64,000 bases of DNA from Bacteroidales bacterium UBA4293 (GTDB taxonomy: Bacteria; Bacteroidota; Bacteroidia; Bacteroidales; Bacteroidaceae), in assembly GCA_002395835.1 (NCBI GenBank), contig DGVD01000011.1, positions 187,868 through 251,867 on the forward strand. Direction: 5' to 3'. A program made the translations under genes and the position numbers. The notes under the pieces are model-generated. The model was given only the letters and a program-made list of their open reading frames with translations. It made no database searches and was not told where the DNA came from. The first letter of the stretch is position 1, and each line of letters opens with the position of its first letter. This document shows, piece by piece, positions 1 to 9,460 of this stretch.

Positions 1-1329
1 TCTTTCATCCTTGTAATCGTGAAGTAGCAAATCGTATCGAACCCCACTGCCGATAAAACTTTTCTTAATTCCGGGTAGATTGTCTACAGATCTATAAATA
101 TCAAGTAGTGAGCTATGGTCTCCATTTAGGTTAGGGCAAATGCTAGGGTGTATACAAGATGGCCTTTTACATTTCTTACAAAGTTCAATATTTTTCCCAT
201 GCATGCCATACATATTGGCAGATGGTCCTCCTAAATCGCTCAGATATCCCTTAAAATCTGGGAGTTGCATGATTTTCTTTACCTCTTTCAAAATGCTTTC
301 TTTACTGCGATTCATAATGAACTTTCCCTGATGGGCTGAGATAGTGCAGAATGCGCATCCACCAAAACATCCTCTATGTATATTTACAGAATGTTTTATC
401 ATTTCATATGCGGGTATGCGTTTCCCTTTGTATTTGGGATGAGGGAGGCGTGTATAGGGTAGATCAAAGGAATGGTCTAATTCTTTTGTTGTAAGAGGTG
501 GAAAAGGAGGGTTCACTACAGCATAGCGGTTTTCTACTTTCTGTATGATTCGTTGAGCGTGAAGTTTGTTACTTTCCTCTTCGATGTGGCGGAAATTCTG
601 AGCTTGTTTCTTCTTGTCTTTCAAACACTCTTCATGAGAAAAAAGTATTATGTCATCTTCTGTTATACCATGAGGTATATCTTCCTCTTTATGAAGTAGG
701 ACTGTTTGAGGACATTCAGCAATAACCTCCCTAAATTTTTTTATGCTGCATTGCTCTTCATTAATTAGTGATAGGGCTATTTGGGTTAAAGGTTTTTCCC
801 CCATGCCATAAACAATACAGTCTGCACCTGAATCACAAAGGATACATTTTCTTAGACAATCCTGCCAGTAATCATAGTGGGTGAGGCGACGAAGGCTAGC
901 CTCTATGCCTCCCAACAAAACTGGAACATCTGGAAATAGTTTCTTTAAAGCTTTTGAGTATACGATTGTAGGGTACTCAGGTCGTTTATCATGTCGTCCG
1001 TCTGGTGTATATGCATCTTCACTTCGGAGTCGCTTGTTAGCGGTATATTTGTTGACCATGGAGTCCATGCAACCTGGTGATACTCCAAAAAAAAGACGTG
1101 GTTTTCCTAACTTTTTAAAATCTCGTAGGTCATCCTGCCAATTAGGTTGAGGAACTATTGCTACCTTAAGTCCTAAATCTTCAAGAATACGACCAATTAC
1201 GGCTGCACCGAAAGAAGGGTGATCCACATAAGCATCTGCACTGAATAAAATTACATCCAGTGTATCCCATCCTCTTAGGTCGCATTCTTTTTTAGTGGTG
1301 GGAAGAAAATCCGTGAGCCGGTATTCCAA
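1..1329 (-). CDS. YgiQ family radical SAM protein, 3' end cut off by the window edge
   Basis: Read on the minus strand, the frame is open from 1329 to base 1 and translates to the conserved opening of the YgiQ (UPF0313) family: FLPTTKKEC, then DAYVDHPSFGAAVIGR, FFGVSPGCMDSMVNKYTA, and the YTPDGR..RPEYPT segment. The radical SAM cluster site HRGCFGGCAFC (CxxxCxxC) lies near 350-380 and FIGSGVRYDLL near the edge. The family binds [4Fe-4S] and SAM; its substrate is not established. No ATG is available: the frame has a TGA just upstream, so TTG at 1329, six bases after the stop of the preceding gene, is the likely start. It probably forms an operon with that gene. Confidence 0.85.
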   Translation of the reverse strand, partial: MEYRLTDFLPTTKKECDLRGWDTLDVILFSADAYVDHPSFGAAVIGRILEDLGLKVAIVPQPNWQDDLRDFKKLGKPRLFFGVSPGCMDSMVNKYTANKRLRSEDAYTPDGRHDKRPEYPTIVYSKALKKLFPDVPVLLGGIEASLRRLTHYDYWQDCLRKCILCDSGADCIVYGMGEKPLTQIALSLINEEQCSIKKFREVIAECPQTVLLHKEEDIPHGITEDDIILFSHEECLKDKKKQAQNFRHIEEESNKLHAQRIIQKVENRYAVVNPPFPPLTTKELDHSFDLPYTRLPHPKYKGKRIPAYEMIKHSVNIHRGCFGGCAFCTISAHQGKFIMNRSKESILKEVKKIMQLPDFKGYLSDLGGPSANMYGMHGKNIELCKKCKRPSCIHPSICPNLNGDHSSLLDIYRSVDNLPGIKKSFIGSGVRYDLLLHDYKDER

Positions 1330-1334
1330 ATTAA

Positions 1335-1661
1335 TTATATGGTCTTGTCTTCAGTTTCAGCCTTCTCCTTAGTATCTTTCCAGTTAATGTAAAGCATAAT
1401 AAGTTGATGAAGGCCAAAAGCTTTCATATTATTGTGATAAATAACATCAATGCATAGATTAATCAAATCTTTCTCTGGAGCATCCTGGGAGTTAATTATA
1501 CTTCGAATGTTAAGTTTGAGCTTATCCAGAACGGATTCATCAATGATTCCGTTGCTATCTACAAGGTCTTGAAGTAAATTATATTTTTCAAGTGTAGCTA
1601 AGTTCTCTTCTGAAACTTCTATATTTCGTGTCCCAGATTGATTTGTCTGTATTTTATACAT
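1335..1661 (-). CDS. Small conserved-type protein of unknown function
   Basis: A 108-aa soluble, mostly helical, acidic protein starting MYKIQTNQSG. I do not recognise a domain and see no signal peptide or membrane segment. The reading frame could be extended to 1691, but a TATCTTTG promoter box on the minus strand occupies 1689-1696, so the ATG at 1661 is the better start. It directly precedes the YgiQ-type radical SAM gene (6-base gap to its TTG), and the two are likely cotranscribed. Function is unknown. Confidence 0.7.
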   Translation of the reverse strand: MYKIQTNQSGTRNIEVSEENLATLEKYNLLQDLVDSNGIIDESVLDKLKLNIRSIINSQDAPEKDLINLCIDVIYHNNMKAFGLHQLIMLYINWKDTKEKAETEDKTI

Positions 1662-1688
1662 GATAATTCTTATTTTATTTCTAAATAG

Positions 1689-1696
1689 CAAAGATA
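1689..1696 (-). promoter_or_regulatory. Bacteroidetes -7 promoter box for the 1335-1661 gene
   Basis: CAAAGATA on the plus strand is TATCTTTG on the minus strand and fits the Bacteroidetes -7 consensus TAnnTTTG. It lies between the stop of the amidase-like gene and the ATG at 1661, and fixes the start of the small gene. Confidence 0.6.
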
Positions 1697-1720
1697 CTTT
1701 GATTTCTCTTATTAGCCAAT

Positions 1721-4336
1721 TTATTTCAATAAAAACTGTAAAATAGCACCCATTATCTTAGATCGATCTTGCTCATTACAGATACTTTCAAAAGGGAACC
1801 CCATTGCCATAAGATGATAGTCCCTACCTTGGTAGGCAATGCCAGCACAACGGCTATTTTCATTATAGGCAAAGGCAGGAAAAGAAGTTCCTTCAGGGCG
1901 TAGGCAGTCTGCCATTTGTACAGCATATTGTTGCTCGTTTAATTTTCGTGGAATATAAATTTTCATACCACAGCCGTTAATAGAGGATTGTTCTTCTTGC
2001 GTGGGTAGAAGAGGTTCATCTAATGAATATTTCAAGTAGTTGATGATGAATTTTTGCTCCTCAATGGTTTTCATGTCACTAGCAATGAATGAACCGGAAA
2101 CCAATAAATTGCCACCATTCTGCAAATAAGTTTGAATCTTGCTCATTAATTCTGGAGTGAAAGTCTTATAGGGTTTCAAACTCCAGCCATCATTTTTCTG
2201 TAATCCAAATATTAAATCCATCATGGAATACTGTTTGAGGTCTATTAGGCCTTTTTCTACTGCTTCCTTACTGCATGAAACAAAAGAATAATTACCATTG
2301 GCAGCAATGGCTGTCCCGTGTATATAAGGGTAATCAAAGGTATTTCCAGCAATGAGTTTTCCTTCTAATTCATTTCCACTATAACCACAGTCTTCTTTTG
2401 TCTCATCTCCCAATTTAGTCCGGTCAAAGATGATTTGTGCTCCACAATATCCAGGAGTATATTTATAAGGGACTCCTATGTCAGAGCTTATGTCAAATCC
2501 TAGTAAAGTTTCTGTATCTATAGGTTGGGGACCACTAAGGCGTTCAAAACCATTGACTATCAGAATACGTCTGTCTGCACTTGCATTGTTTGCGATGTAA
2601 GCTGTTAGAATCTCACTATCCATACTTTCGCCACCTTGGTTGATTGCAGTAATCTTGAAACTGTAAATCAATCCGGGAGTAAGTGATAAGTTGATATGGT
2701 TGCCCTTTACTACTCTGCCGTTATCAAATCCTCCATTTTCTATGCGAGTATATATGACAAATGCATTAGGAACAGCCGATGATTCGCTTTTGTCATTAGT
2801 GGGTTCCCAGGATAGTTTCACCTCATGAGGCATTTTGCCGAATTGGATGGCAAATGCATGGATGGGTAGGGGGGCTATAACCGTTTCTTTTTGGTGAACT
2901 TCATTGATGAATCTCGTAATGGATTTATACATAGAGCGGGCTGCCGTAAATTTGAAATTGGGATCATGGCCCAACTTTATGTCTGCAAAGTTCTGATGGC
3001 TAAGCGTCTCAAAAATGACAGAAGGTACAACAGCCCGTTTGCTTTCGCTATAATTTCGGTCCCTGATTTCACGACCAGTCCAATTTAGTTCGTATTCATT
3101 ATTTAAATCTCTAGTTAGCCCTAATAATAGTTTTGTTGCCAAGTTTTTGGAAACTTGTCGTGATATTCCTCCTGGATAATTTGTCAGACTGTCATTCTCA
3201 GTGGAACAAATGGTCATTGAACCCACCCAAGAATTGTCTTCTGTATACCCGGCATCACTATGTACTGAAAATTGCATCTCAATAGGAACTCGGAGTCCCA
3301 TTGTATCTGGATTGAAAATAGATCCACCGTTTAAATGGTTTGTAGCAAAGGAACGGCTATTTATGTCATCATTGTAGTCACGTTCTCCTTTGTAAGAGCT
3401 ATATGCGTCATATGGAAAACCAGCCCATTGAGTAGAATAGCGGGCTCCCTCTAGATATCTAGGCATTCCACTGGTGGTATGATTTTCTCCACGTCCTATG
3501 TTTCCCATTCCTCCTCCGAAACGTACGGCATCTGCTACTACCACTCCTCCATTTCCTGTGGTGTAGTTGGAAAGAGTAACTTTACCTTCGGATGTCTTGC
3601 CAGCATTAAATTCAAAGGTGCCTAGGTAAGTCCAGGTTCCTCCTCCAATTCCTTGATTGACATGGAATTCAGTAGTACCACCTGCATGGTAAACAGTGTA
3701 AAGAGCATCGTTGGCACTCTCTAAAAAACTTTGGTAGGTAACATAAACCGCATACTTGCCTTTTTCTGGAATTTCTGGATTCCAGATTGCAAGCGATTCA
3801 TTGCTTTTATGGTTTACCGTTCCACAAACACGGGCAGAGCCCATGATGAAGGGATTCTCCTCGTCAACATAGATTTGTTTAGGGTTGGCAAATCCTACGT
3901 ATTCACCTAATTGCCAATTCCATTGGCCATTTTCTTCCGAATAACCCGACTCTTTTGTGTCGTTGTCAACTATAATCTCATTTTTTTGCCAATCTCTTTC
4001 ACGTGGTGAGTAGACTATGGCACCAGCACGTTCCAGCATGGGTATTAAGAAGGGTACTACAATTGTCTGAGTGAACAGGTCTTCAGTGGTTCCATATAGT
4101 GGAGGTCTCTGCCAACCCCATTCATGTTTGTCATTTTTCCAGTAAATGCCATGGCTGGATGAAACTGTCAGATGCTTGTTTTGTAATCCTTTTTCTATAG
4201 AATAGGGGATGGAAATATTCTTTACCCAAGGTTTACCTCTATATTCAGTATTACCCCAGTTGTCCTGAGCTTGTGCTAAAACAGAAATTCCCAGCAAGAG
4301 CAGACTTGCCAGGAACCTGTAGATGAAATGTATCAT
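1721..4336 (-). CDS. Secreted N-acetylmuramoyl-L-alanine amidase-like protein with golvesin-like domain ('xanthan lyase' family name)
   Basis: An 871-aa protein with a signal peptide ending near AQA (residue 23). Residues about 150-280 resemble the golvesin C-terminal-like fold (YAVYVTYQ, then VVVADAVRFGGG). Residues about 330-470 look like a zinc amidase of the Amidase_3 type: FSVHSDAG supplies a His and VIFETLSH a Glu in the usual spacing. A fibronectin type III-like stretch follows (about 490-580) and then a C-terminal region of unknown role. Homologues in Bacteroides are often named xanthan lyase, which I would not trust. A periplasmic or outer-surface cell-wall role is inferred. The next gene upstream, an acyltransferase, ends at the adjacent base, so the two are cotranscribed. 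Confidence 0.7.
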   Translation of the reverse strand: MIHFIYRFLASLLLLGISVLAQAQDNWGNTEYRGKPWVKNISIPYSIEKGLQNKHLTVSSSHGIYWKNDKHEWGWQRPPLYGTTEDLFTQTIVVPFLIPMLERAGAIVYSPRERDWQKNEIIVDNDTKESGYSEENGQWNWQLGEYVGFANPKQIYVDEENPFIMGSARVCGTVNHKSNESLAIWNPEIPEKGKYAVYVTYQSFLESANDALYTVYHAGGTTEFHVNQGIGGGTWTYLGTFEFNAGKTSEGKVTLSNYTTGNGGVVVADAVRFGGGMGNIGRGENHTTSGMPRYLEGARYSTQWAGFPYDAYSSYKGERDYNDDINSRSFATNHLNGGSIFNPDTMGLRVPIEMQFSVHSDAGYTEDNSWVGSMTICSTENDSLTNYPGGISRQVSKNLATKLLLGLTRDLNNEYELNWTGREIRDRNYSESKRAVVPSVIFETLSHQNFADIKLGHDPNFKFTAARSMYKSITRFINEVHQKETVIAPLPIHAFAIQFGKMPHEVKLSWEPTNDKSESSAVPNAFVIYTRIENGGFDNGRVVKGNHINLSLTPGLIYSFKITAINQGGESMDSEILTAYIANNASADRRILIVNGFERLSGPQPIDTETLLGFDISSDIGVPYKYTPGYCGAQIIFDRTKLGDETKEDCGYSGNELEGKLIAGNTFDYPYIHGTAIAANGNYSFVSCSKEAVEKGLIDLKQYSMMDLIFGLQKNDGWSLKPYKTFTPELMSKIQTYLQNGGNLLVSGSFIASDMKTIEEQKFIINYLKYSLDEPLLPTQEEQSSINGCGMKIYIPRKLNEQQYAVQMADCLRPEGTSFPAFAYNENSRCAGIAYQGRDYHLMAMGFPFESICNEQDRSKIMGAILQFLLK

Positions 4337-4906
4337 TTATTCAATATCTCCAATAGTGAAATTCTCAGGATGTTTACCTTCGAAGTCTTTAAAGTAAAGT
4401 TTAATTTCACGCATATCAGCTTCAATGTCCTCTCCTGGAATGAAGACTTTCTCACTGCGAATTTCCTTTTTCTTATAATCTATTCCATATAAGACGATAG
4501 GAAGATTGGCACCTTTGGCTATATACCAAAAACCTCGCTTCCAATTAGGATTCGCAGAGCGAGTACCTTCTGGGGTAATACATAAGACGAATTTCTCAGA
4601 ATGATTAGCCTTTTCTATAACCTGCTGAGTAAGAGATGTTTTCTTGCTGCTTTTATGGCGTTCAACAGGAATGCCTCCCATCCATCGGAAAATCGGCCCT
4701 AAAGGCCAAAAGAACCATTCCGATTTCATTAAAAACCCAGATTCTCTGCCGATGGCACCAATGAATAGTTTACCAATAAAAAGATCCCAATTGGTTGTAT
4801 GTGGAGCTGTTACTATAATACACTTGGCATAATCAGGTGTAGTAACCTTGTATTTCCAGCCTAGGACTTTAGTATAAATAAAATGGAACAGTTTCTGCTT
4901 AATCAT
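4337..4906 (-). CDS. PlsC-like 1-acyl-glycerol-3-phosphate acyltransferase family protein
   Basis: A 189-aa protein with the acyltransferase motif HTTNWD (HxxxxD) near residue 36 and the glycerophosphate-binding type motif ITPEGTRS near residue 110. The family transfers acyl chains to lysophospholipids or related lipids at the inner membrane. The protein is shorter than housekeeping PlsC and may use another lipid acceptor. Its stop abuts the start of the amidase-like gene, and it follows the small 89-aa gene by two bases, so all three form one minus-strand operon. Confidence 0.8.
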   Translation of the reverse strand: MIKQKLFHFIYTKVLGWKYKVTTPDYAKCIIVTAPHTTNWDLFIGKLFIGAIGRESGFLMKSEWFFWPLGPIFRWMGGIPVERHKSSKKTSLTQQVIEKANHSEKFVLCITPEGTRSANPNWKRGFWYIAKGANLPIVLYGIDYKKKEIRSEKVFIPGEDIEADMREIKLYFKDFEGKHPENFTIGDIE

Positions 4907-4907
4907 T

Positions 4908-5177
4908 TTAGTTGAGATTACAGATCTGGTCTACAATTTCAGTTGCTCGCTCATTAAAATCATCACGTAGTTTCTTGTAGAATCCTTTTACATTTCCTGG
5001 CTCAGTATGACTTATCCTACTTATAATGTCACTTTGTAATTTAAGAATGGCGCCTGTAATATCATTGGCCATCTCTACATTTACATTTGGAGAATAAAGT
5101 GTTGTTGCAACTACCTCTGCAAATAACTCACCACAAATATTATTAATAGACTTCTTTAATGCTCTTCTTTTTGACAT
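4908..5177 (-). CDS. Small helical protein of unknown function
   Basis: An 89-aa protein (MSKRRALKK start) predicted mostly helical, with no signal peptide and no recognised domain. It is the first gene of a three-gene minus-strand operon with the acyltransferase and the amidase-like protein. A TATCTTTG box on the minus strand at 5211-5218 provides a plausible promoter 34 bases upstream of the ATG. Confidence 0.65.
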   Translation of the reverse strand: MSKRRALKKSINNICGELFAEVVATTLYSPNVNVEMANDITGAILKLQSDIISRISHTEPGNVKGFYKKLRDDFNERATEIVDQICNLN

Positions 5178-5312
5178 GTCGATATTAGTTTATCATTTAT
5201 AATTCAGTTTCAAAGATAATGTTTTTTTTGATATAGCAAGACTTTAAGCCTATTTTTTTTCAAGTGTTTTAATTTTAATGGGTTTTGTATAGAAGAATTA
5301 GAAGATTTTCTT

Positions 5313-5320
5313 TAAATTTG
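5313..5320 (+). promoter_or_regulatory. -7 promoter box upstream of PPi-phosphofructokinase
   Basis: TAAATTTG matches TAnnTTTG and lies 65 bases before the ATG at 5385. A TTTTG at 5283-5287 is a possible -33 element, although the spacer is longer than usual. Confidence 0.5.
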
Positions 5321-5384
5321 TTCCGTGAAATAATGTGTACATACATATAAATTATTTTTAACTCATAATAAACATTAAATTAAG

Positions 5385-7022
5385 ATGGAAATTAGTGCAT
5401 TGCAAAAAGCAAGAGCCGCTTACCAGCCAAAACTTCCTAAAGCCCTGAAGGGTCCTGTCGTAGCTGTTGAGGGTGCTCCAACTCAGAGTGTCGGAAATCA
5501 GGAGGAAATTAAGGCTATGTTCCCTAATACCTATGGCATGCCTGTCATCACATTTCAACCAGGTGAGGCAAAACCGTTGCAGCCATTTAATGTAGGTATT
5601 ATTCTTTCTGGTGGTCAGGCTCCTGGTGGTCATAATGTAATTAGTGGACTATATGATGGAGTTAAATCATTGAACCCAAATTGTAAATTATATGGTTTCT
5701 TGATGGGCCCTGGTGGTCTAGTGGATCATAAGTATGTAGAGTTTACCGATGAGTTTATTGATGCATATCGTAACACTGGTGGATTTGATATCATTGGCTC
5801 CGGACGTACCAAACTTGAAGAAGTCTCTCAATTTGAAAGTGGTATTGAGATTCTGCGCAAATTGGATATTAAGGCACTGGTTATTATTGGTGGTGATGAC
5901 TCTAATACAAATGCTTGTGTCTTGGCAGAGTACTATGCTGCTAAGAATTATGGAGTTCAGGTAATCGGTTGTCCAAAGACTATTGATGGCGACTTAAAGA
6001 ATGAGCAAATTGAAACTTCATTTGGTTTCGATACTGCATGTAAGACCTATTCTGAATTGATTGGTAATATTCAGCGTGACTGTAATTCTGCTCGTAAATA
6101 TTGGCATTTCATTAAGTTGATGGGCCGTTCTGCTTCTCATATTGCATTGGAGTGCGCTTTACAGACTCAACCTAATGCTTGTCTGATATCTGAGGAAGTT
6201 GAGCAGAAAGCTATGAGCCTGGATGACGTGGTAACTTACATCGCTCAGATTGTAGCAGACCGCGCAGCTGATGGTAATAACTTTGGTACAGTACTTATTC
6301 CTGAAGGACTTATTGAATTTATTCCAGCCATTAAGAAATTGATTGCTGAGCTGAATGATGTTCTTGCTTCTCCAGAGGCCCAGAATTTAGGTAGAAGTGA
6401 GCAGATTGACTTTGTTAAGTCACATATCGCTCCAGATAATCTTGCTGTATTCAACTCTCTTCCAACCAGTGTAGCACGTCAGCTTGCACTTGACCGTGAT
6501 CCACATGGAAATGTTCAGGTTTCACTAATCGAGACAGAAAAACTCCTTTCAACTATGGTTGCAGCTAAGCTTGACAGATGGAAGAAGGAAGGTAAGTATG
6601 TAGGCAAGTTCGCTGCACAGCATCATTTCTTCGGTTATGAAGGCCGTTGTGCTGCTCCTTCAAACTATGATGCTGATTATTGCTATTCATTAGGCTATAA
6701 TGCTTCTCGTCTTATTGCTAATGGCAAGACTGGTTACATGTCTGTCATCAAGAATACTACTAAACCTGCAGCTGAATGGGTAGCAGGTGGTGTGCCTATT
6801 ACTATGATGATGAACTTGGAGAGACGTAATGGAAAGATGAAGCCTGTTATTCGCAAGGCTCTTGTTGAACTTGATGGAGCACCATTTAAGTTCTTTGCAG
6901 CTGCACGCTCACAATGGGCTAAAAATACTAGTTACATCTACCCAGGTCCTATTCAGTATTGGGGACCATCAGAAGTTTGCGATCAATGTACCAAGACATT
7001 AGCTCTTGAACAGGCAAAGTAA
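5385..7022 (+). CDS. pfp: Diphosphate--fructose-6-phosphate 1-phosphotransferase
   Basis: A 545-aa cytosolic enzyme that interconverts fructose 6-phosphate and fructose 1,6-bisphosphate using pyrophosphate. [11 protein letters not shown] near residue 76 is the phosphate-binding loop; [11 protein letters not shown] (about residue 168) and [10 protein letters not shown] (about residue 198) are catalytic and specificity segments of the long PPi-dependent PFK class. The Asp after GGD and the Lys in PKTIDGD are typical of PPi use rather than ATP use. The length fits the family. It is monocistronic, with an upstream TAnnTTTG box and a strong hairpin terminator downstream. The membrane pyrophosphatase at 54.6 kb also consumes PPi. 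Confidence 0.95.
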   Translation: MEISALQKARAAYQPKLPKALKGPVVAVEGAPTQSVGNQEEIKAMFPNTYGMPVITFQPGEAKPLQPFNVGIILSGGQAPGGHNVISGLYDGVKSLNPNCKLYGFLMGPGGLVDHKYVEFTDEFIDAYRNTGGFDIIGSGRTKLEEVSQFESGIEILRKLDIKALVIIGGDDSNTNACVLAEYYAAKNYGVQVIGCPKTIDGDLKNEQIETSFGFDTACKTYSELIGNIQRDCNSARKYWHFIKLMGRSASHIALECALQTQPNACLISEEVEQKAMSLDDVVTYIAQIVADRAADGNNFGTVLIPEGLIEFIPAIKKLIAELNDVLASPEAQNLGRSEQIDFVKSHIAPDNLAVFNSLPTSVARQLALDRDPHGNVQVSLIETEKLLSTMVAAKLDRWKKEGKYVGKFAAQHHFFGYEGRCAAPSNYDADYCYSLGYNASRLIANGKTGYMSVIKNTTKPAAEWVAGGVPITMMMNLERRNGKMKPVIRKALVELDGAPFKFFAAARSQWAKNTSYIYPGPIQYWGPSEVCDQCTKTLALEQAK

Positions 7023-7039
7023 TTTAATTCTGACATAAG

Positions 7040-7078
7040 TCATTCCAAGTACAGATTAAGTACTTGGAATGATTTTTT
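7040..7078 (+). terminator. Rho-independent terminator after pfp
   Basis: A 12-bp perfect stem (TCATTCCAAGTA paired with TACTTGGAATGA) with a 9-base loop is followed by TTTTTT. It begins 17 bases after the pfp stop. A reading-frame ATG at 7069 lies inside its right arm, which argues against that ATG as the start of the next gene. Confidence 0.85.
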
Positions 7079-7089
7079 ATATGCTTTAT

Positions 7090-7932
7090 ATGGTGGCTAA
7101 AAAAAAGAAACGCAAAAAGGGTAAGAAGGGCTTTCTATTCTATATGAATCCTAGAAATTGGAAAGCTTGGGCTGTTTGGACTATTTTGGGGCTTCTTGCT
7201 GCAGGTTATGTGTTTTTTTTCTATTTCTATTTTGTTGGCCCTTATTCATTTCGGTGGAAAGCTCTCTACGGAGATATCAAGTATCCTGAAGGTTATGAGA
7301 TTCATGGAATAGATATCTCCCATTATCAAGGTGATATTAATTGGGAAGAAGTTCGAAATGCCACCATCAATGATTGCCCGATTCGTTTTATATTTATAAA
7401 GGCTACCGAGGGCACGAATATGATGGACAACTATTTTAATGAGAATTTTTACCAGGCCAAGGAAAATGGTTTTATAAGAGGAGCTTACCATTTCTTTAGT
7501 CCCAATACTTCTGGAAAACTCCAAGCTCAGTATTTCCTCCGTCAAGTCCATCTGGAAAATGGAGATTTACCGCCGGTACTGGATATAGAGACAGTTGGTA
7601 ATCTAAAACCTATTCAAATTAAAAAGGAAGTCCTGGATTGGCTAAATGTAGTAGAAGCACATTATGGTGTAAAACCTATTATTTATACGAATTATAGATT
7701 CAAGCTAGATTACTTGAACGATGATATTTTTTCACCTTACCCTTATTGGATAGCTCATTATTATGTAGATAAGGTGAAATACGAGGGCCCATGGCGTTTT
7801 TGGCAGCATACAGATTTAGGGCGCATAAAAGGTATAAAGGAAAATGTAGATCTCAATATCTATAATGGATCTATGTACGACTTAATTAAATTCACTATTG
7901 GAAGTAATGTGGAGCAGCCGCTTCACGATTGA
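7090..7932 (+). CDS. Membrane-anchored GH25 lysozyme-like muramidase
   Basis: A 280-aa protein with a very basic N-terminus (MVAKKKKRKKGKKG), one membrane segment at about residues 28-48, and a GH25 domain. GH25 signatures are HGIDISHYQGDINW (catalytic Asp region), FIKATEG, GAYHFF and PPVLDIE (active-site acids). GH25 enzymes cut the beta-1,4 bond in peptidoglycan glycan chains; the domain should face the periplasm. An in-frame ATG at 7069 lies in the upstream terminator, so ATG 7090 is preferred. Convergent with cytidine deaminase, with only one base between stops. Confidence 0.85.
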   Translation: MVAKKKKRKKGKKGFLFYMNPRNWKAWAVWTILGLLAAGYVFFFYFYFVGPYSFRWKALYGDIKYPEGYEIHGIDISHYQGDINWEEVRNATINDCPIRFIFIKATEGTNMMDNYFNENFYQAKENGFIRGAYHFFSPNTSGKLQAQYFLRQVHLENGDLPPVLDIETVGNLKPIQIKKEVLDWLNVVEAHYGVKPIIYTNYRFKLDYLNDDIFSPYPYWIAHYYVDKVKYEGPWRFWQHTDLGRIKGIKENVDLNIYNGSMYDLIKFTIGSNVEQPLHD

Positions 7933-7933
7933 T

Positions 7934-8425
7934 TTATTCGAAATCTTTTAGCGAATCAGGAACAAACTGTAATGGCATCAAGGTATTAATTCCCTCTGGG
8001 ATGATGTAAGTTCCTGCTTTCCCATATAGTATGATGCGTATGGGTTGATTGTATCTAGCTTCGGTTTCTACCATCACTTGTCGACATGCACCACATGGTG
8101 ATACAGGGGATAAGGTGAAGTCCTTGTTGCTGTATGCGGCGATGGCTATTGAGGCTATAGGCTGACTCGGATATAGATTTTGAGAGGCGAATATGGCATT
8201 TCTTTCAGCACAAATTCCATTCGTATAGGCTGCATTCTCTTGATTGCAACCTGTAACTATATGGCCGTCCTTTGTACGGAGAGCTGCTCCTACATGAAAA
8301 GAAGAATAAGGAGCATAGCTGCGACTAGTGGCTTCTTTTGCCAGATCTACCAATTCTTTGTCTTGCGCATCAAGCTCTTCATAGTTGACCATTAAGATGG
8401 TACTTTTCAAATATATTTCTTTCAT
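7934..8425 (-). CDS. cdd: Cytidine deaminase
   Basis: A 163-aa enzyme of the zinc-dependent CDA family, which converts cytidine or deoxycytidine to uridine forms in pyrimidine salvage. Motifs are SSFHVGAAL, CAERNAIF (zinc Cys plus catalytic Glu) and PCGACRQ (two more zinc Cys). It carries a slightly longer N-terminus than the E. coli-size core, as is usual in Bacteroidales. A minus-strand TACTTTTG box at 8454-8461 is a plausible promoter about 30 bases upstream. Confidence 0.93.
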   Translation of the reverse strand: MKEIYLKSTILMVNYEELDAQDKELVDLAKEATSRSYAPYSSFHVGAALRTKDGHIVTGCNQENAAYTNGICAERNAIFASQNLYPSQPIASIAIAAYSNKDFTLSPVSPCGACRQVMVETEARYNQPIRIILYGKAGTYIIPEGINTLMPLQFVPDSLKDFE

Positions 8426-8519
8426 TCTAGAGTCTGTTTATCTTTTTCTTTCACAAAAGTACGAAGAAAATTGATAATTCACTTAATTTTTTGTTATTTT
8501 GTACTCAAAAATTAACGGA

Positions 8520-9440
8520 ATGAATCTAAGATATCTTTTGCTGGCATGTTTGTCTATACTGGCTTCTCTTTCCCTTAAAGCTCAGATTAACCAACAGTAT
8601 GTGTCATACATAGAAACGTACAAGGAATTGGCCATAGAACAGATGGAGCGCTATCATATTCCTGCTAGTATAACTCTTGCTCAGGGACTGTTTGAGAGTG
8701 CAGCGGGGCAGAGCGCTCTTTCACTTCGTAGTAATAATCATTTTGGTATTAAGTGCGGAACTGGGTGGAACGGTAAAAAAACTTATCACGATGATGATGC
8801 TAGTGGAGAGTGTTTTCGTGTATACAGTTCTGTTCGTGCCAGTTATGAAGATCATTCTTTATTTTTGAAAAACCGTAGTCGTTATGCATCCTTGTTTGAG
8901 CTCTCGCAAACTGATTATAGAGGTTGGGCCCATGGACTAAAAAAGGCGGGTTATGCCACAAATCCTCAGTATGCTCAGCGCCTGATAGATATCATAGAGC
9001 GTTATAGACTTTATGAATATGATAGAATGACTAGTAAGGCGGTTAGGACTGGAGTTGAAATGAAAATGGAAAATCTTCAGGAGGCCTATAATGAACGTCA
9101 GGTTCGGTTGAATAATGGCTTGTTGTTGGTTGTTGCTCGGGAGGGGGAAACGCTTTCACAAATTGCAGCTGAATTTGGAGTGAAAGAGAAAAAACTTATT
9201 AAGTATAATGATTTGTACAAGGGCTATAGACTTTCAGAAGGAGAGTATGTCTATCTAGAGAAGAAAAAGAGAATGGCCTCAAAAGAATTCTTTAGGCAGT
9301 CTTATAGAATTCAGGCTGGAGATTCCATGCACCGTATATCTCAAGCATTTGGTATAAGACTGAAGAATCTGTATAAGATGAATAATATGTCGCCCGAAGA
9401 TGCGCTTCCTAAAATAGGAACGCCTATCAGGATTCGTTAA
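8520..9440 (+). CDS. Secreted glucosaminidase (GH73) with LysM repeats
   Basis: A 306-aa protein starting MNLRYLLLACLSI with a signal peptide ending near LKAQ. Residues about 25-165 form a GH73-type N-acetylglucosaminidase domain: ITLAQGLFESAAGQSALS contains the expected catalytic Glu, followed by NNHFGIKC and YEDHSLFL..RYASLF. Two LysM-like peptidoglycan-binding repeats follow (about 205-250 and 262-306). It acts on cell-wall glycan in the periplasm or at the outer membrane. The upstream TTATTTTG at 8494-8501 is a weak promoter match. The 3' end overlaps a bidirectional terminator. Confidence 0.85.
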   Translation: MNLRYLLLACLSILASLSLKAQINQQYVSYIETYKELAIEQMERYHIPASITLAQGLFESAAGQSALSLRSNNHFGIKCGTGWNGKKTYHDDDASGECFRVYSSVRASYEDHSLFLKNRSRYASLFELSQTDYRGWAHGLKKAGYATNPQYAQRLIDIIERYRLYEYDRMTSKAVRTGVEMKMENLQEAYNERQVRLNNGLLLVVAREGETLSQIAAEFGVKEKKLIKYNDLYKGYRLSEGEYVYLEKKKRMASKEFFRQSYRIQAGDSMHRISQAFGIRLKNLYKMNNMSPEDALPKIGTPIRIR

Positions 9441-9455
9441 TCCTAATAGGCGTTT
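9418..9455. terminator. Bidirectional hairpin terminator between convergent genes
   Basis: An inverted repeat (AACGCCTATcAGGATT paired with AATCCTaATAGGCGTT) overlaps the last codons of the glucosaminidase gene and sits just before the end of the convergent minus-strand gene. A T-rich tract follows on the plus strand. Confidence 0.7.
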
Positions 9456-9460
9456 GCCTT

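Noticed and set aside
881..1150. Plus-strand frame at the left end
   Set aside because: It is antisense to the conserved YgiQ-type frame, which carries clear radical SAM motifs.
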